Of a DNA stretch of 64,000 bases, positions 22,301 to 31,829 are shown piece after piece. Both the position numbers and the translations under genes were made by a program. The notes below the pieces were generated by a model, which searched no databases, had not been told where the DNA came from, and saw only the letters and a program-made list of their open reading frames with translations. Positions within the stretch are counted from its first letter, which is position 1. Each line of letters opens with the position of its first letter. The DNA is from Picochlorum sp. 'celeri' (Eukaryota > Chlorophyta > Trebouxiophyceae), in NCBI GenBank assembly GCA_010909725.1, contig JAACMV010000014.1, forward strand, positions 558,001 through 622,000, given 5' to 3'.

Positions 22301-23973
22301 GAATTTGGATTTCCTCTGGCTCGATCAAATGGGTGACTCTCCAGTTGATCCATCATTGTCCTACCTTGCTCAGATTCCCAAAATACCTGTCTAATCTCAT
22401 TCATTCCTACCAGCAAGTCTTTCGGAGGATTCTTCATTAATTTTTCAAACTCTCTATCAGCTTCAGTGAATCCATGCGCCTCCAACAGAGCAGGACTGGC
22501 ATAAATCATTTGGCCAATAGGAGACGTCACCTCCTGCAAAAAAGAACCCGGGTCCTTCCTCACCGGGCAATCAAAACCAATTTGAGAGAAGAAAGGAATG
22601 GCCCCAGCCAAACTACCATGATACAGCACCTTTCCATCCGTCAGCAGCAGCAAATCATCAAAGAGCTCCATCACCTCTGGAGGGGGCTGCAACAGACTCA
22701 CGACTACAGTTCTCTCAAAAACATGGCACGCATCTCTGAGAGAGTTGATCACAGAAAACGTCGTCGCCGAGTCTAAACCTGTCGATATCTCGTCCATAAA
22801 GATTGCCCACTGAGATCCAACCATGACTTCAGCAGACGTCACCCTCTTTTTCTCCCCTCCTGACACGCCTCGAAGCGTCTCATCTCCAACAAATGTATTC
22901 ACAACATTACTCAACCCCAAAACATGCAGTGTAATATACGGTTTCGCTTTGGCCATCACGGCAGACTGCAAAAGCTCCAAGAATTCCTCATCTATGCGTG
23001 AATCCCCTGTCCCAGATAGCCCTGTAACATCACTCATAGACCCTAATTCAGCAAATACATGATCTACCTCTTCCTTGACTTGCTCTTCATTCATTCTACC
23101 CTTCCGAACAGACCCATCCTTGTTCTTCCTTCTTCGAACTATAGAAAGCTGCTCCTTCAAACCTGCCAACAAATGAACAACATCCTCCTCCGACACCTGA
23201 CATCGAGACGCAAAATTCACAGTTTCTATCACTGTCATATTCGGAATATGCTGATCGTATTGATCCACATACCCAGCTGTCCTCTGTACAACAAAATCCT
23301 TCATATCCTCCCCATTATACTTGATATCACCGCTCATCCTTAAACCTTTATGCAACCTCAACCGACCACTCAGCATTTGCAAAAAGATACTCTTCCCAGA
23401 CCCAGGAGGCCCCAACAACAGGGTAAACTTGCCAGGCTTGATCACACCATTGGCACTATCCAATAATGTAACCCGTTTCTTTTGCAAACTCGCTCCAGCG
23501 AATGGAACGAATTTTCCAATCGTTTCCTTTGCAGCATTCCACACAGTTGGATTCTGAGAACTCCCAACCAGCGCATCAGCTTCAATCGTGACATTCTTAT
23601 ACTCCACCTCCACCTTGTGCAACCCCCCTGGCTGACGCCTACACACACATCCATCATCAACACCATGCAACGACACATCACACGCATACACATACTTGAA
23701 CACCTCCACCAACCGAGAACGCACTGCGTCCGTCGACAACACTTCCTTTGCCAGCTCTTGCTTCCTCTCCTGTTTCACAGTTTTACCTCGTCGCATCCTC
23801 AGTTCCTCTCGAGCAGCAGCAATCAACGCCAATTCATCCGTACGAGATAGTTCATCACTCAGCATGGACTGGCTGTCATCAGGAAAGACGAAACCGGAAG
23901 CAGGGTCAAAAGCGCCATTTTCATACGTGCCTGCTCGGACCTGTTGAGGCCGAAACAGAGATCCGATGGCCAT
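19345..23973 (-). CDS. Full-size PDR-type (ABCG) ABC transporter
   Basis: 1542 residues in one uninterrupted exon; the in-frame GTG upstream at 23982 is rejected in favour of ATG at 23973. Layout is (NBD-TMD) twice. NBD1 has Walker A GPPGSGKS (~190), signature VSGGEKKRV (~369) and Walker B IFMDEISTGLD. NBD2 has Walker A GGSGAGKTT (~976), signature LSIEQRKRLSIG (~1079) and LFMDEPTSGLDARAA (~1103). Each TMD has six predicted helices with PDR-type blocks such as FGERSVYYRHKAASMYS. These pumps sit in the plasma membrane and export hydrophobic compounds, lipids or hormones; the substrate is unknown. It converges on the MBOAT gene with 10 bp between stops. Confidence 0.93.
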   Translation of the reverse strand: MAIGSLFRPQQVRAGTYENGAFDPASGFVFPDDSQSMLSDELSRTDELALIAAAREELRMRRGKTVKQERKQELAKEVLSTDAVRSRLVEVFKYVYACDVSLHGVDDGCVCRRQPGGLHKVEVEYKNVTIEADALVGSSQNPTVWNAAKETIGKFVPFAGASLQKKRVTLLDSANGVIKPGKFTLLLGPPGSGKSIFLQMLSGRLRLHKGLRMSGDIKYNGEDMKDFVVQRTAGYVDQYDQHIPNMTVIETVNFASRCQVSEEDVVHLLAGLKEQLSIVRRRKNKDGSVRKGRMNEEQVKEEVDHVFAELGSMSDVTGLSGTGDSRIDEEFLELLQSAVMAKAKPYITLHVLGLSNVVNTFVGDETLRGVSGGEKKRVTSAEVMVGSQWAIFMDEISTGLDSATTFSVINSLRDACHVFERTVVVSLLQPPPEVMELFDDLLLLTDGKVLYHGSLAGAIPFFSQIGFDCPVRKDPGSFLQEVTSPIGQMIYASPALLEAHGFTEADREFEKLMKNPPKDLLVGMNEIRQVFWESEQGRTMMDQLESHPFDRARGNPNSLARTQYARSGLLLSWFAFKRQILLMKRDRAYYIARVVQSVLMGLIISSFFASVAPPPPPANPEDTIAQGRKVLSLCVLSIIYLSMSSMPVLGFVFNTKGVFYKHRDNKFFPPWAFAVAHLISQIPSSTAESILFSVSVYFISGMTRTAGNFFIFLLVTWSCSNSLAGVFRLLAYVTPNMVRANALGSLILLLLMLTNGFTIIRTSIPDYLIWIYYGLNPLSYGVRALSINELTSPEWGAGGDVVLSAFALSSNRIWIWMAVLFNWVFLFGVTLVGSLALKYINPPPPQPSVSLDDTESQNKEGLDRYLRRKKFKKLVTRAGQSIKGALSSTEISISPSKKKKMSSANADQFEKVEPVPFTPISLVCRNVEYYVNDPSKGTRQDVVKGSDDKEIEGKLQLLQGIDFYAEPGKLTALMGGSGAGKTTLMDVVAGRKTQGIIRGDILANGRQIEPGVWSRVVGYVEQLDLHSPCITVCETLHFAARLRLSESSVSDSQVCAIVEETLSTIELKELRGRVVGNPGGEGLSIEQRKRLSIGVELVGNPSVLFMDEPTSGLDARAAAVVMRAVRNVASSNRTVTVTIHQPSMEIFEAFDMLVLLQKGGRLTYFGPLGENSETLISYLESYPGVPAIKAGYNPATWMLEVTGGSMATTFKAADIDFPLEYSKSTLEEQNLSNMEVLVQESLKSTTVLTIDQQYATSFGTQAKMLLRKYFAFYWRAPHYNFIRMIMTLIIALIYGLIYLNEGKAVRAGSEPASLSTVQNIMGLMFSLAIFNGMFNCMTVMPIIFGERSVYYRHKAASMYSARALALAQGMAEIPYLAAQAIVMVVLTYWMVGFQPVAWKFFYFLLMFFLSVTMYTFLGQCLVIICPNQLLAQLLAAFSNQMWTIFNGFLVPYPQTPAGWQWMSRISPTTWILYGLAGTQLADSDVPLDQPGVSTVTIGEYVQSFWGYDPGFSWWCILIVFAYIVFFRAVAVIGLTYISFNKR

Positions 23974-24341
23974 GGCGATCACTCTTATCTATCGTAAAAT
24001 CAACAACTAATGTAAATTCAGTATTGGAAAGAACATGGACAAGGCTCCGATTCCAATAAAAGGCAAACCGTAAAGAAAAGGTACAGTCTCTCTTACGGGA
24101 GGAGATGCGTATCGATTCTTTCGTCAATCATCCAATAGCCAAATGGTTTTTAGATACCAATGGTCTTCTGATGAAATGAAAGCATGCAGAGTCCGTATGT
24201 AAGAGTCACGTCCCCTTGCCATGAGGCGCGTTCAATATTGACCGACTCGACTCGGTGGCATGCACCAAGTTGTAGATTGCATCCCAATACGACTCATGGG
24301 GTCGTTGATGCTGGGGAAGCAGTACTTTTTATATATTCTAT
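23974..24341. promoter_or_regulatory. Divergent promoter region, ABC transporter / ECD
   Basis: 368 bp between two divergent start codons. A TATA-like TTTTTATATATTCTATATG lies at 24326-24344, directly before the ECD ATG. Nothing else seen. Confidence 0.45.
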
Positions 24342-26027
24342 ATGAATATGGAGACTGTTACTACTACGACGCATAATGAAGTCTATTTCAGTATATACCT
24401 GCTGGAGAGTTCGAGAAGAGGGAAAGAGGAAGAGTTGGAATGTGCAGACGTTCAACGCTGTGTGGATGGCATACTGAGTGATATTGGATACATATGGCAG
24501 CGGGATACATTTCAGTTTCATGTGAGAAAGGATTGCTTGTATGGCAAGGTGAGGTTTGATGAGAATATGGATGATGAATGGTTTGTTGTGTGGTTGCTCA
24601 AAAGGATCTCGGAACAAGTGCCTGGCCTTGCTGTGCACGTGTGGGATAATGATGGGGAGTTTCTGTTGATAGAAGCAGCGTATTCTTTGCCTCGATGGTT
24701 GGAGCCTGAGGTGGCGGAGAATAGAGTATGGATCATGGGTGGCAAGGTTCACTGTATACCAAAGCTGGTGCGGCCTTCTGGTTGGCAGGGTATTGAGGGG
24801 CCAGTCACGCTGGAACAAGCGATGGATGCGTTGCAAAATCATTCAGAGGAGACTGAAGAATGTGGGAGAGGAATAGATGAGGTTGTTCAGAGGAAGATTG
24901 ATGTGTACCCAGGGTATGCCATGGAGACCATGCACAGGAGCCCAGTTGTTCTTCCCAGGAGCGTTGCATCGCTGATCATATCAGATCCGCAGTGTATATC
25001 TCGTGCTGTGCGTGCATTTCACACGAGTGGTCCAAAGGAACGACGCGCTGCGTCGAAGTTTGACAACTACTCATTAGACAATGGTGTCGTCCCTATACTT
25101 GTTTGCATGAATAGGTGCCAGTATAGCCAGCTCATGTTGACTGAATATCAGCCACCAGACGATTCTCCGTGGAATAGGACAGTACAAAGCAAGGACGATG
25201 ATGTATATCGGCATGCATGTGATCTGGGATTCAAGATTGCGCTTGGATTTGACATGATGGGGCCCATGGTCATTCCTGATCTCTCGTGTGTTGATGAATA
25301 CAAACTCGCGTCATATTCCGAAAACGCATGGAATGAATATATAGATGATGATTCATGGCTGTACACGGCCTCTGATCGATTACAGGAGGAACTAGGTGCG
25401 AGAGAGAAAGAACAGGAACTGCATGGATTTGACCCAGATGAACTCTCGAAACGAATGAAGCAGTTTGTCGATACAATGTCGACAATGCATGGTGCTGATA
25501 TTGTGGATGAAGAAATACAGTTTGATCCCGACGCATTTCTCAACATGTTTCGGGAAGTGGATGATGATGATGATGGTGGTGATGCATCATCGGTGAGCGA
25601 GGGGTCATCATTCTATGCTCTTGGGAGCAGCAGCGATGATGATAGGGATACGTACTATAGTAGAAATATCACCGTGAACACAGACACAGATAGCGACGAC
25701 GATGAGGCCCATGCCAATGCTGGCAACATGGCAGAGGGAGATGCCAACAACCAGTCTGGTGCAGATGATGAGTTTACAGAGGCCTACAGCGAGGTTCTCG
25801 CAGATCAACTTCGAGGCACATCATTAGATGCATCTTTTGCTGGGACCTCGGGCGATGATGGAACCATGAATCCTGTAGATGTTGACGTGAACCTCGTGTC
25901 ACATCTACTGGCCTCATACGAAGAGCAGGGTGCTCTCCCAGGACCAGCGAGCACGCTCGCTGGTATGCTTGGTATATCGCTTCCTCGTCGAATACATAAA
26001 GATTCGTCGGAGAATGACGCAACGTAG
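24342..26027 (+). CDS. ECD: Ecdysoneless (ECD/SGT1) family protein
   Basis: 561 residues, single exon. ECD proteins act in pre-mRNA splicing (with PRPF8) and cell-cycle control. The N-terminal ~390 residues hold the family blocks: VYFSIYL, YIWQRDTFQFHV, LYGKVRFDENMDDEWFVVWL, GEFLLIEAAYSLPRWLEPE, NRVWIMGGKVHCIPK, and DLGFKIALGFDMM. The last ~170 residues are acidic, Asp/Ser-rich and low-complexity (DDDDDGGDASS, DTDSDDDEAHAN), as in other ECD proteins. A conserved DPDELSKRMKQFVDTMS helix lies between. Confidence 0.92.
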   Translation: MNMETVTTTTHNEVYFSIYLLESSRRGKEEELECADVQRCVDGILSDIGYIWQRDTFQFHVRKDCLYGKVRFDENMDDEWFVVWLLKRISEQVPGLAVHVWDNDGEFLLIEAAYSLPRWLEPEVAENRVWIMGGKVHCIPKLVRPSGWQGIEGPVTLEQAMDALQNHSEETEECGRGIDEVVQRKIDVYPGYAMETMHRSPVVLPRSVASLIISDPQCISRAVRAFHTSGPKERRAASKFDNYSLDNGVVPILVCMNRCQYSQLMLTEYQPPDDSPWNRTVQSKDDDVYRHACDLGFKIALGFDMMGPMVIPDLSCVDEYKLASYSENAWNEYIDDDSWLYTASDRLQEELGAREKEQELHGFDPDELSKRMKQFVDTMSTMHGADIVDEEIQFDPDAFLNMFREVDDDDDGGDASSVSEGSSFYALGSSSDDDRDTYYSRNITVNTDTDSDDDEAHANAGNMAEGDANNQSGADDEFTEAYSEVLADQLRGTSLDASFAGTSGDDGTMNPVDVDVNLVSHLLASYEEQGALPGPASTLAGMLGISLPRRIHKDSSENDAT

Positions 26028-26717
26028 CGCACGCAGAAACAGATAGGGCCTGGAGTGGGCATAATAAGAAAGTCGGAATGCGATTCGTGGCTCACAGTGG
26101 CCCGTCGATGGGAGCAAGGCCGCTCAGGGTGGCCCCTGACCACGAGATGGCGTATCACAGCGTCGCCGTCTTAAAGATGCGTCCCAGGGACAAAATGCAT
26201 CATAGGGCACGTTGGACATATACATCGCAGAGAGGACGACACAGGGCGTATACTATATGAATGAAACAAAATATTGACGTATTCGAAGGATACGAAGGAT
26301 ATACAATAAACGTTGGACGGGGACAAAGGTGCGTTCCGCCTGGACATGTGGCGTGTGTGCAATCAGCGCCAGACCGTCGCCGCATTGACGATTTTAGATG
26401 CATGAATACCATTATAATATATAAAATGTATCAAATAATAGTTTACCATGCTCTGTTGTGTGATCTTTTGCAGAGTTGTTGGTGCAACGGCACTGTGCAG
26501 GATGAGCAAAGTTGCGTGGGAATAGGGATTCTTATTTTTAATTTGGAAGGATTATAGCATTCAGACATATCATTTAATTGTACTGAAACTATTCATAACG
26601 AAAGAAGTGGCAAATTCGCGGCATAATTTTTTCAAGGTGCAAGAGCTTTGTTTTGTTGGACGAGCTTTACGAATTTGAACAATATACGCTCAAAAACTAG
26701 AATAGGAAAACGTAACG
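26028..26717. other. Intergenic region
   Basis: 690 bp with no gene recognised on either strand and no tRNA-like fold noticed. It should hold the 3' end of ECD and the promoter and 5' leader of the PPR-SMR-cyclin gene. Confidence 0.45.
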
Positions 26718-29700
26718 ATGAATAACAATGATCAGGGGGTTCGGGATGGATATTATGCATCGAATATGAATGATCAGAATGTCCATGGATTGTTTCATGG
26801 TCTGAATTTGGGTCAACAGCAGTTTGACAGTGTTGGGGACCACCATCACAGTGGCAATGGAGGACACTATCAAGGGGGCCATGGGGGACACTATCAACAG
26901 TTTCCACCGACTTCATTTGGTTTGGCTCAGAGGAGTGGGTCGATTGGGAATCCAGTGCAGCCCATACTAGATCTTGCTGACGGTGGGGTTGCAACAGAGG
27001 TGCCACTGGCTGGGAACGTGAATCCATACCAGGCTGCTGCAAGTTTTCCTCACCATCACATGAATTTCATGCAGTATTCTGCTGCTGGTTTGGACCTGCA
27101 TCACGGGCAGGATGTGCCGGGGATGTTTCAAGGAGGGCATGGCTCCATGGCACCATCCTTGGTTGGATTTGAGAGCCACGGGATGCCTCATCAATCACAC
27201 ATGGGATGGGGTGGTCAGGCTATTGAAGATACTCAGAATGGACAAAAATCCATGTGGTTCGGAAAGGGACAGCCCCAGAATCGTCATTACCAGAACGGGA
27301 ATGGCAACAGGAGAGGCCGATACAGAGGCAAGTCTCAAGGACGCAGTGGCACACGAAATTTTTCAAGGCAACGATCTGGAACGTATGATGGATCGAGCGA
27401 CTCTTCTGATGTGTCTATCGACGATATACTGATGACTGTGTCACAAACTCCAGAGCATGAGCCAGTTGGGAGCAATGTCTTTGATAGTCTGTTGTCGCTT
27501 GATAGCAGGGCTGTGGCGTCCCTGCTCAAGGAATTGCTTCGCATGGGACTTGCTGCGAGAGCGGTGGAGATTTTTGATCGTATTCGAACATCTGACCCAA
27601 ATAGTCCCCTGAGTCTGTCACTGTTGGATGTATTTACGTATACTGCTGCGATTTCTCTGTGCATTTCCACACAAGATGTTGACAGAGCCTTGTCTCTGGC
27701 CTCTGAGATGAAGCAGAAGAAGATTCAATGCAACGTTCATACATACACTGCATTGATGAATGTGTGCATTAAATGCTCTAGATATGGACGTGCGCTCGAA
27801 ACGTATGAGGCGATGAGAGCAGACGGTTGTGTCCCAAATGTCGTTACATTCAATACATTGATTGATGTGTATGGCAAAACAGGTGCATGGGAGCAAGCCA
27901 TCCAAGTGTTGGATACAATGAGAAGAGAGGGCGTGAATCCAGTGTTGAGAACATATAATACCCTCTTGATTGCATGCAATATGTGCAACCAGCCCAGGGA
28001 GGCAATCTCTGCATATAAGAGGATGTTGGAGGAAGGTTTTACACCGAATTCAACGACATACAATGCATTGATATCAGCCTACGGGAAGTGTGGACAACTG
28101 GATCGGGTGATGGAAGTTTTCCAAGAGATGACGAGCAGAGGATGCGAGAAAAATGTCATCACCTTTTCTAGTCTCATCTCTGCATGTGAAAAGGCTGGTC
28201 AATGGCAGCTTGCACTCGACTTGTTCAAGGAGATGAGAAGAGAGCGCTGCAATCCAAATACAGTCACGTTTAATTCTCTGATCACTGCTCTGGGACAAGG
28301 AGGCCAATGGGAAAAAGCACTTAAGATATTTGACCAGATGAAGTCAAGAAACTGCACTCCTGATGTAGTGACATACACTGCTCTGATATCTGCAATGGAG
28401 AAGGGTGGCCAATGGAGATTGGCTCTCGAGTCTTTTGAAAGGATGAAAAGACAGGGCTGCAAAGCCGATGCTATTGTGTACAACGCAGTGGTGAATGCCT
28501 TGTGGGAGACAGGTATTGTGTGGGCGCAGAAGCATGCATTGCGGGTTTTCAAACAAGCTGCATCGGAGGGTCACTTTCCCCAGCAAACGTTGGTACCAGG
28601 CTTGCTGCGTGCAGAAGTAAACCTCCATGCAACAACTTCGGGTGTCGCCATGCTGTCTTTGTATGAATGGCTGCAAAATTTGCAACAGTTTATTCAAGAA
28701 TATGGCGAAGGGTCTGTTCCGTCAAAGGTTACCATTGTCACAGACAGGGGTCGTGGAGCGAGAGAGCAGGGAAACCTTGTCGTAAAAGAGGCTGTTACTG
28801 CGATGATGATGCATTGGAAATCCCCCTTCATGCTGTCTGGACAGAGGCATTATGCTGGTAGTCCCTCTTTGGAAGCAACAGGAGCAGACTTGGCTGCATG
28901 GGTCATTTCTGAAAGTTTCGACAAGGGAATTCACTCGTTCTTTTCATGCTCTAATCATGGTGCAGCAGAAGAGTTGGATGACCCTGGCGAACAAGTAGAG
29001 AAGGAGGTCCAAGAGAGGTGCTCAGCAGCATTTGCTGCTGTCAAACACTTTGAGAAGACACACTCCTTGTCAGTGCAGAACATGGGTTACCTTTATCTGC
29101 AAATGCGAGCAGATTTAGTTCAGAACTGCATAAAAATCAATACTGAATTGGGTGGCCCCGAAGAGTCTGTACAAGATGCAGTTCTATTGATGGACCGGGT
29201 CATGTCAACCAGTTTGAACTTTGCTTCTGAGGTTTTCGATCTTTTGGCCGCAGCGTGTGTTCTCATTGCATATAACCAGCTTGAATCGTCATCTCCGTTG
29301 GAAAAATGTGACAATGCACAAGTGGAGAAGGCTGCTGGACTTCCCATGTGGGCAATCAAGAGAATGGAATGGAGCATCCTTCAGGTTTTGGGCCAAGACA
29401 CTGCTTCCATATCAAGCATACGATGCGTCAAGCTCTTCATGGAGAGGCTTGGAACAGAACAATTGCCTAAGGCTGCAGCAGACGCACTGATGGGAGATGC
29501 TAAAGGACTTTGTCTGGACTGTGTATCCGACACAGCCTTTCTGAATTGCCGTCCTTCAATAACAGCAGCAGCTGTCATTTACGTGGACAGGAGGAATAGA
29601 GGAATCATTCCTTTCTGGCCATCATCTTTGGCTAAACTCAGTGGGTATACGGACGTCTCTGCCTTGGAATTGTCAATTGCAATCAAATCTGCTCAGCGCA

Positions 29701-30050
29701 TATATGGAAGCAGAAGTCAGGATTTGGAGAATGAGTTTGATGATTTGCATCAATCAGCAGAAGTCTTGCAACCTTCTATAAAGCATTCATCAAGCGAGAC
29801 CTACTTGCTTCCACAAGATGGCGGCGATGTTGCTGCTCCTCAAAGCACTGTTGCAAACATTTCAGCAGACAGGCAAGCAATCCTCGAGTCTCTTCAGCAA
29901 ATGGTTGCTCGATCTGTGGGCCCAAACACACCTGAAGATACAGATGTGAGTGCCCAAGGAGGAAGCAGTGGGGATCAGTGCTCGACAAATCCAAGTTCAA
30001 ACAATGAAAATTCGTCCTCTGGCCAATCGAGTGAGGATGGCAAGGCATAG
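26718..30050 (+). CDS. PPR-SMR-cyclin fusion protein (intact copy)
   Basis: 1110 residues, one exon. Residues 1-230 are low-complexity, His/Gly/Gln-rich with an Arg/Gly patch ([18 protein letters not shown]), possibly RNA-binding or targeting. Residues ~305-620 hold nine consecutive 35-residue PPR motifs ([35 protein letters not shown] and others), a sequence-specific RNA-binding array. Residues ~632-735 look like a SMR domain ([20 protein letters not shown], then [14 protein letters not shown]). Residues ~775-1000 look like a two-lobed cyclin fold: [35 protein letters not shown], then [13 protein letters not shown] and [18 protein letters not shown]. The tail is Ser/Asn-rich. PPR-SMR proteins of plants (GUN1, pTAC2, SOT1) work in plastids; the added cyclin module is unusual. 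The first 53 codons exist only in this copy. Confidence 0.85.
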   Translation: MNNNDQGVRDGYYASNMNDQNVHGLFHGLNLGQQQFDSVGDHHHSGNGGHYQGGHGGHYQQFPPTSFGLAQRSGSIGNPVQPILDLADGGVATEVPLAGNVNPYQAAASFPHHHMNFMQYSAAGLDLHHGQDVPGMFQGGHGSMAPSLVGFESHGMPHQSHMGWGGQAIEDTQNGQKSMWFGKGQPQNRHYQNGNGNRRGRYRGKSQGRSGTRNFSRQRSGTYDGSSDSSDVSIDDILMTVSQTPEHEPVGSNVFDSLLSLDSRAVASLLKELLRMGLAARAVEIFDRIRTSDPNSPLSLSLLDVFTYTAAISLCISTQDVDRALSLASEMKQKKIQCNVHTYTALMNVCIKCSRYGRALETYEAMRADGCVPNVVTFNTLIDVYGKTGAWEQAIQVLDTMRREGVNPVLRTYNTLLIACNMCNQPREAISAYKRMLEEGFTPNSTTYNALISAYGKCGQLDRVMEVFQEMTSRGCEKNVITFSSLISACEKAGQWQLALDLFKEMRRERCNPNTVTFNSLITALGQGGQWEKALKIFDQMKSRNCTPDVVTYTALISAMEKGGQWRLALESFERMKRQGCKADAIVYNAVVNALWETGIVWAQKHALRVFKQAASEGHFPQQTLVPGLLRAEVNLHATTSGVAMLSLYEWLQNLQQFIQEYGEGSVPSKVTIVTDRGRGAREQGNLVVKEAVTAMMMHWKSPFMLSGQRHYAGSPSLEATGADLAAWVISESFDKGIHSFFSCSNHGAAEELDDPGEQVEKEVQERCSAAFAAVKHFEKTHSLSVQNMGYLYLQMRADLVQNCIKINTELGGPEESVQDAVLLMDRVMSTSLNFASEVFDLLAAACVLIAYNQLESSSPLEKCDNAQVEKAAGLPMWAIKRMEWSILQVLGQDTASISSIRCVKLFMERLGTEQLPKAAADALMGDAKGLCLDCVSDTAFLNCRPSITAAAVIYVDRRNRGIIPFWPSSLAKLSGYTDVSALELSIAIKSAQRIYGSRSQDLENEFDDLHQSAEVLQPSIKHSSSETYLLPQDGGDVAAPQSTVANISADRQAILESLQQMVARSVGPNTPEDTDVSAQGGSSGDQCSTNPSSNNENSSSGQSSEDGKA

Positions 30051-30415
30051 TTAAGAGATGCTTGCTACAAAAGCATTTCAATTTTTTTGAGAATGGATGA
30101 ACACACACATGCGCAATGGATTACGTTTCCGTCTGTGTACATCTGAGTATAATAGAAAGAAGAAGATTTTTTTACCAACGGATGCTGCAGAAGAAGAGTG
30201 TACATGATATCAATGATACCAGCATATCAATTTGATTGTTACGGGACTGCTTCCGCAATAATGCTGCACATTGGCAGCAATACTACTACGATACGATTTT
30301 TTTCCACTCTGTTATGATATCTTATGAAGAAGAAAAAACTACTCTACATTGTTTACTGAATTACATGTGACCTTGTATGATAATCCTGTAGGCATTCTGT
30401 AGACTCTTGTCATGA
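30051..30415. other. Intergenic region between convergent PPR-SMR-cyclin and TOM20 genes
   Basis: 365 bp of 3' flanks from two convergent genes; A/T runs but no gene seen. Repeated at 36285-36649. Confidence 0.5.
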
Positions 30416-31189
30416 CTATGCTGCTGTAGGTGCCGACCTGCTCGATAATGCAGCCACCCCAAACCCAATGCCCACCAAAACTACCCAACCGGCAACGTCA
30501 TACCAAAAATCACTAATCATTGGCTCTCTTCTCTTTCCTGCTGCTGCATCTCCCCCAGAGGCTTTTCTCCCCTCACCTCCACCCATGGCTCCTCCTGCAG
30601 CTTGCAACTGTTTCTGTAACTCTGCATACAACTGTGGGGCTTTGGAAGACATCTCAAGAGCCCTTTTGTAGGAATCATTCGTTGGCTCGAACTCGACTGC
30701 CTTTTTAAAGCAATCCCCAGCCTTGTTGAAAAACTCATCTGCCTTCTCAGACGTTGGCGACAAAAATCCTTGCGACGTGTACGCATTTCCAAGACACCAA
30801 AGAGCGTCATGACGTGCATCATCAATATCCAGTGCCTGCTGAAACTTGGCAATAGCATCCTCAATCATGGAGTATGCCTCCTGCCCTTGTCTAAAGTGTG
30901 CCAACTCCAACAGAGCTCCGCCCCACTTTGTCAACGCCTGTATACATTCATTCAATAATCACTATTAATATAAACACATAGTCAGTAGACACGCAGATAA
31001 AGCGAATCCGCACCAGGGCATCCTTATTGTTTGCAGTAAATTCTCTTTCAGCCTGCTCCCGCGCTTGTTCAAAGAACATCAGCCTACAGATCACATAAAT
31101 TTAAATGTTATTTACGTATATGCGTATAGATGTGCGCCAACCGAAAGGAAAACACACCTTTCAATGTCTTCTCTGCTCAGTGACTCCAT
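30416..31189 (-). CDS. TOM20: Plant-type TOM20 mitochondrial import receptor (copy 1)
   Basis: Exons 31158-31189, 31014-31083 and 30416-30937 give 207 residues; introns are 74 and 76 bp (GTGTGT and GTGCGG donors). The start MESLSREDIERLMFFEQAR and the block LTKWGGALLELAHF match plant TOM20, as do HDALWCLGNAYTS and EMSSKAPQLYAELQKQ. Two TPR-like helical hairpins bind presequences. A Gly-rich linker leads to a C-terminal membrane anchor (VAGWVVLVGIGFGVAAL). The C-terminal anchor is the plant arrangement, opposite to the N-terminal anchor of fungal and animal Tom20, and supports a green-lineage host. It lies 67 bp downstream of ALG13 on the same strand. Confidence 0.93.
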
Positions 31190-31256
31190 GATGTCGTTAT
31201 TCAGCGGCGTATATCAATCGATCTATGCTATTCTATCTCTAATTTAAAGTAATATA

Positions 31257-31823
31257 TCAATAACCCAATTCTTTATCGATATCTTTTGCTATTGCCGACC
31301 CATCCTGTGGAATGTATGGTTTCAAAGATCTCCTATCAAAATGTTCAACAGCCTCGACCAAAGTCCTCGTTGTTGCTACTTGCAAATGACCCAAGCGTTG
31401 CAAATGGTTGGCCAATTCCATCTGATGATTGTCCATCAGGCTCTCATTCGGCACAGTAATCAGGCCAGCGCCGGACGAGAGTGTTTCAAATATGCTCCCA
31501 GCTCCAGCATGGGAAATAACCAGATCACAGTCATTGATGATGGTTTTCAGAACAGGCGTGTATCGGAACCATTCCACTTGAAACATAGATCCATCGTGGT
31601 TGGGGATGGAGGCCTTTCCCGAGTCGTCATCTGGGTCCGATGTGGGGCATAGGTGCAGGGGAACATGACTTGAGGACCCAATCTGAAGCAGCAGTTTTGA
31701 GTATCCTTTTCTTTGTAATACACGGACAAGTTCCAGCGAATCTGCTGCTTTTGTTAATTCATTGAACTGTGTCGTTCCTACGGTGACGAGGACAGGGCCG
31801 AGTTTTCCACCTTCTCCAGACAT
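31257..31823 (-). CDS. ALG13: ALG13, UDP-GlcNAc transferase catalytic subunit (copy 1)
   Basis: 188 residues, one exon. With membrane partner ALG14 it adds the second GlcNAc to dolichol-PP-GlcNAc on the cytosolic face of the ER. Features: VLVTVGTTQFNELTKAAD at the N-terminus, LLLQIGSS, then DLVISHAGAGSIFETLSSG, the UDP-binding block of GT28 enzymes, and VPNESLMDNHQMELANHL. Length is typical of ALG13. Its ATG lies only 6 bp after the CSL4 stop on the same strand. Confidence 0.95.
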   Translation of the reverse strand: MSGEGGKLGPVLVTVGTTQFNELTKAADSLELVRVLQRKGYSKLLLQIGSSSHVPLHLCPTSDPDDDSGKASIPNHDGSMFQVEWFRYTPVLKTIINDCDLVISHAGAGSIFETLSSGAGLITVPNESLMDNHQMELANHLQRLGHLQVATTRTLVEAVEHFDRRSLKPYIPQDGSAIAKDIDKELGY

Positions 31824-31829
31824 TGTTGC

